Assembly: GCA_035644815.1 (NCBI GenBank)
Contig: DASQNU010000253.1
Coordinates: forward strand, 1-64,000
DNA from: Brevibacillus_F sp035644815
GTDB taxonomy: Bacteria > Bacillota > Bacilli > Brevibacillales > Brevibacillaceae
Length of the DNA: 64,000 bases
Reading direction: 5' to 3'
In this document: positions 61,386 through 64,000 of the stretch, one piece after another
Layout: every line of letters starts with the position of its first letter
How positions within the stretch are numbered: position 1 is the stretch's first letter
Position numbers and translations under genes: made by a program
Notes under the pieces: generated by a model
Database searches by the model: none
What the model saw: only the letters and a program-made list of their open reading frames with translations
Told to the model about the DNA's origin: nothing

Positions 61386-63362
61386 TTATTTTGCCGCAGC
61401 AGCTGCTTTACGGGCAGCATTCAGCTTCTGATAGAATTCGCCTTTTGTTTTCACTCCAGCAAACAGATCTGCTTTCACGTTTGCTTTTTGCGCCAACTCC
61501 GCGATTTCTTCTTTTGTCACTTCATCCTTGATATTGATGGAAGCTATGTTTGTATATTTGCCATCTTCCGTCTTTGGAACGGACAGGATACCTGCATTGA
61601 TCAGCTCGACAACATCTGCACGCTCAGGTGCTGTTGTATCGATACCCGTGATGCTCCAATAGCTCAATGCTTTTGGCTCATAGATGCCTTTTTTCACATC
61701 TTTCAGGTATGCGATGGCACGATTCCGGATGGTACCTCCCGATTCGCCAAACGCACTTTCATCCTTGGACGACCACAGTTGGGTAAATTTACGACCTTCC
61801 AACGCTCCACCTTTTGCAATCAGCGCATCCATGCGGTAAGCGTTCATTCCCAGCTTCAGGACATCTTCCGCTTTGATCGGTGTGTCATCAAGGCGGCGCA
61901 GGTTGGTGATGCGGCTGCCATATGGCTTAGTCAGGTCAATTTCATATTTTACTCCGCCGAAGAAGTCGTTGGTGCTGTACTTCGAGGCGCGGCGTTTTGG
62001 ATCAAAGCTGATGGTTACATCGCCTGGGCGAGTGGAATTGAAGTAGCCTGCCGCCCATTCCATGTAATCCTTCAAGTCTTTCCCGGTTACTTGATATACA
62101 GTGATTTCACCCAACGCATACTGGTAGTTGAACGCAATATCCTTTTTCTTGATCGGTCCTACATCCAGACGCGCCTTGTCGTTGTCGATCTGGTGGGCGA
62201 CTACGTCCGCCTTGCTGTAATAGAGCATCACTTCATTGAAGAAGTCGGACAGGTGGGTTTCCTGGATTTGCACCTGTGGAATGCCCTCGATCTCGTTTTT
62301 CGGCACGAGATTTTCGCCTTTCAGCTCCGCAATCACTACGTTCGCATCTGCGCGTGCCACTTCGTGGAAAGGCTTCAATGCTTCTTCGAGAGATGGGTCA
62401 GAGACTGCTACCGTTCCATCCGCTTGTTTCACTGGCAGCGCAGTGGCTTCTTTGCTCTTCAACTCTACTTTGTCGCCTTGCTTGGTAAAAGTAAGATCAA
62501 TGCGGGAAAGATGGGTTCCATATTTGTCTGGCTCGGTGATCAGGACACCGTTAACGGTTTCGCTTTTCACCAGTTTGTGCATGTGTCCGGCAAAAATAGC
62601 AGCGAGTTCTGGATTGGCGTTCGCAATATCCGTAACACCTGTGTGTGGCTTGCCATTTTCGTTATCCAGCCCCATATGTAACACGCCAACCATGACGTCT
62701 ACTTTGCCTTTTAATTCCTGAATCGCTTTTTTGGTCTCTTCGACCGGGTCCTTGACTACCAGCCCTTTCAGATGGTCAGTGCCCTTTTCAAATTCAGTAA
62801 TCAACGGCGTAGTCATTCCGATAAGTCCGATTTTTACGCCTTCTTTTTCGATAATGGTATAGGCTGGCAAGTAACGCTCGCCGTTTTCTTTATAGATGTT
62901 TCCTGCCAATCTTGGACCTTCGAACTGGCTGCTGATTTTCTCTAACGTATCGAGTCCAAAATTGAACTCATGGTTGCCGTACGTCCACAAATCATAGCCC
63001 ATTGCATTCATGGCCACCATCATCGGTGACTTCGGCTTGTCGTTGAACAGCTCTGCTGAGTTCCCTTGGATCACATCACCCACATCCACCAAAATGGTAT
63101 TGGGGTTCTCTGTACGTACCTGTTTCACCATGGTAAACAGTTGTGTCAGACTGCCGCTGGTATTCGAACCATCTATCTCGTAATCCCAAGGCATTACTCG
63201 CCCATGAATATCCGAAGTTCCCAGGAGTGTGACCTTTACTTCCGATGCTGCTGTTTGATCCGGTGCGGTTGGTGCGGCTTGCACCAAGGCAGCACTGCTG
63301 AATAAAGCAAGCCCCAGCGCTACGCTCAAACTGCTTCTCAGGACAAAATTGCCCTTGCCCAT
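61386..63362 (-). CDS. Secreted bifunctional 5'-nucleotidase / 2',3'-cyclic nucleotide phosphodiesterase
   Basis: The product has 658 residues. A signal peptide ends near LVQAAPT. The metallophosphoesterase domain has the metal ligands in TSDIHGR, DVGDVIQG, YGNHEFNFG, VLHMG and FAGHMHK. A 5'-nucleotidase C-terminal domain has GEITVYQVTGKDLKDYMEWA and the substrate-stacking region near residue 520. Relatives (YfkN, CpdB, UshA types) release phosphate from extracellular nucleotides. There is no LPXTG anchor. ATG 63362 follows GAGGGGAAG; the frame extends 14 codons earlier. Confidence 0.92.
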   Translation of the reverse strand: MGKGNFVLRSSLSVALGLALFSSAALVQAAPTAPDQTAASEVKVTLLGTSDIHGRVMPWDYEIDGSNTSGSLTQLFTMVKQVRTENPNTILVDVGDVIQGNSAELFNDKPKSPMMVAMNAMGYDLWTYGNHEFNFGLDTLEKISSQFEGPRLAGNIYKENGERYLPAYTIIEKEGVKIGLIGMTTPLITEFEKGTDHLKGLVVKDPVEETKKAIQELKGKVDVMVGVLHMGLDNENGKPHTGVTDIANANPELAAIFAGHMHKLVKSETVNGVLITEPDKYGTHLSRIDLTFTKQGDKVELKSKEATALPVKQADGTVAVSDPSLEEALKPFHEVARADANVVIAELKGENLVPKNEIEGIPQVQIQETHLSDFFNEVMLYYSKADVVAHQIDNDKARLDVGPIKKKDIAFNYQYALGEITVYQVTGKDLKDYMEWAAGYFNSTRPGDVTISFDPKRRASKYSTNDFFGGVKYEIDLTKPYGSRITNLRRLDDTPIKAEDVLKLGMNAYRMDALIAKGGALEGRKFTQLWSSKDESAFGESGGTIRNRAIAYLKDVKKGIYEPKALSYWSITGIDTTAPERADVVELINAGILSVPKTEDGKYTNIASINIKDEVTKEEIAELAQKANVKADLFAGVKTKGEFYQKLNAARKAAAAAK

Positions 63363-63469
63363 CCTACTTCCCCTCTTTTCCTCACTTGGTAGTCGTTTCC
63401 TCACCCTACTAGACTACCTTATTAGGAAAATTTACACAATCTTTACTTGACAAACCCTTTTTCTACCAG

Positions 63470-64000
63470 TCATGAAATTGATTTTGCTCTTTGCCGTTGT
63501 ACGGATAACAATCTTCCAAACAAAAATACGGCTCCTGCTGCCAAACCTGAAATGAGACCAATCCAGTACCCGGTTGCGCCCCAATTGGTATAGTTCGCCA
63601 GGTAATAACCAAGCGGAAGCCCAATTACCCAATACGAGACCAAGGCCACGATAAACGGAATCGTCACATCTTTATAGCCGCGCAAGATCCCTTGAATCGG
63701 TGCTGCAGTAGCATCCGACAACAAAAACAAGATCGAATACAATAGAAAATGCTTCGCCAACTGCAGCACTTGCTCATCATTGGTGTAAAAGCCGGCGACC
63801 TGCTCCGTAAAAAAGAATAGACCAACCCCACATAAGCTCGCCAAGACAACCGCAATACCGATCCCCATATAACTGTACTGCTTGGCATCTCTAAAGCGCT
63901 GCGCCCCGACTTCAAATCCAACCATAATCGTTAACGACATCGAAATGCTCATCGGTACCATGTAGATAAAAGAAGCGAAGTTCATCGCGGCTTGATGGGC
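63470..64000 (-). CDS. MATE-family efflux transporter (partial, N-terminus outside window)
   Basis: The frame is open to the window edge and encodes the last 177 or so residues. AHQAAMNFASFIYMVPMSIS, the GFEVGAQRFRDAK stretch and GILRGYKDVTIPFIVALVSYW are characteristic of the C-terminal half of MATE multidrug/sodium antiporters. About five membrane segments are visible. It ends VQRQRAKSIS. Substrate unknown. Confidence 0.9.
   Translation of the reverse strand, partial: AHQAAMNFASFIYMVPMSISMSLTIMVGFEVGAQRFRDAKQYSYMGIGIAVVLASLCGVGLFFFTEQVAGFYTNDEQVLQLAKHFLLYSILFLLSDATAAPIQGILRGYKDVTIPFIVALVSYWVIGLPLGYYLANYTNWGATGYWIGLISGLAAGAVFLFGRLLSVQRQRAKSIS

Overview
The window looks like a chromosomal segment of a low-to-mid GC, spore-former-type Firmicute, most probably Brevibacillus or a close Paenibacillaceae relative. 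This is inferred from strong AGGAGG-type ribosome sites, sigma-A promoters, GlcT/RAT and cre control of sugar uptake, Fur boxes, a HelD protein, a VanRS-type two-component pair and a single-module A-T-reductase peptide synthetase. I see no rRNA, tRNA, phage, transposase or CRISPR array. Most genes are ordinary housekeeping or accessory metabolism, but several loci are not.

Layout. 1-6.1 kb: edge of an unknown secreted/membrane protein, a lysophospholipid repair pair (aas-lplT) behind a possible attenuator leader, and fhs. 6.2-12.6 kb: a double-GNAT acetyltransferase, then a tight four-gene operon of unknown role: tail-anchored TPR protein, protein with repeated PH-like units plus a GYF_2-like end, TPR/AAA+ ATPase, DIP1984-family coiled coil. 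12.7-15.6 kb: VanR/VanS-like two-component system. 15.8-20.1 kb: glucose PTS (glcT, ptsH, ptsG), with a GlcT antiterminator target in the ptsG leader. 20.2-26 kb: RNA pseudouridine synthase, RpiR regulator and a beta-glucoside PTS operon (bglA, IIB, IIC, ROK kinase) with a cre site. 26-31 kb: small proteins behind two CRP/FNR-type palindromes, two oxidoreductases and a HAD phosphatase. 31-36.8 kb: a c-di-GMP (GEMM-I) riboswitch, a chemotaxis receptor and an NRPS (half C-A-PCP-reductase) in one apparent transcription unit. 36.9-40.2 kb: Fur-controlled iron-siderophore binding protein and two permeases, divergently transcribed. 40.3-50.8 kb: subtilase fused to a degenerate PLD domain, exonuclease, HxlR/MFS pair, aldo-keto reductase, ferritin, fumarase, HelD. 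50.8-54 kb: HAD-lplJ-bcr operon. 54.1-59.7 kb: a 1785-residue Fn3/Ig-like surface protein behind a second c-di-GMP riboswitch. 60-64 kb: an FtsZ-like protein lacking the GTP-binding half, a 5'-nucleotidase and a partial MATE transporter.

Two families of dispersed palindromes run through the region. Family A (five copies, about 140-235 bp, all in the same orientation) shows compensatory changes between its arms, and four copies lie directly after a stop codon. Family B has two copies.

Best candidates for new biology: the AAA+/TPR/PH-like/DIP1984 operon, the c-di-GMP-switched receptor-NRPS unit, the FtsZ-like protein that keeps the T7 loop but not the GTP site, and the covarying palindromic element.
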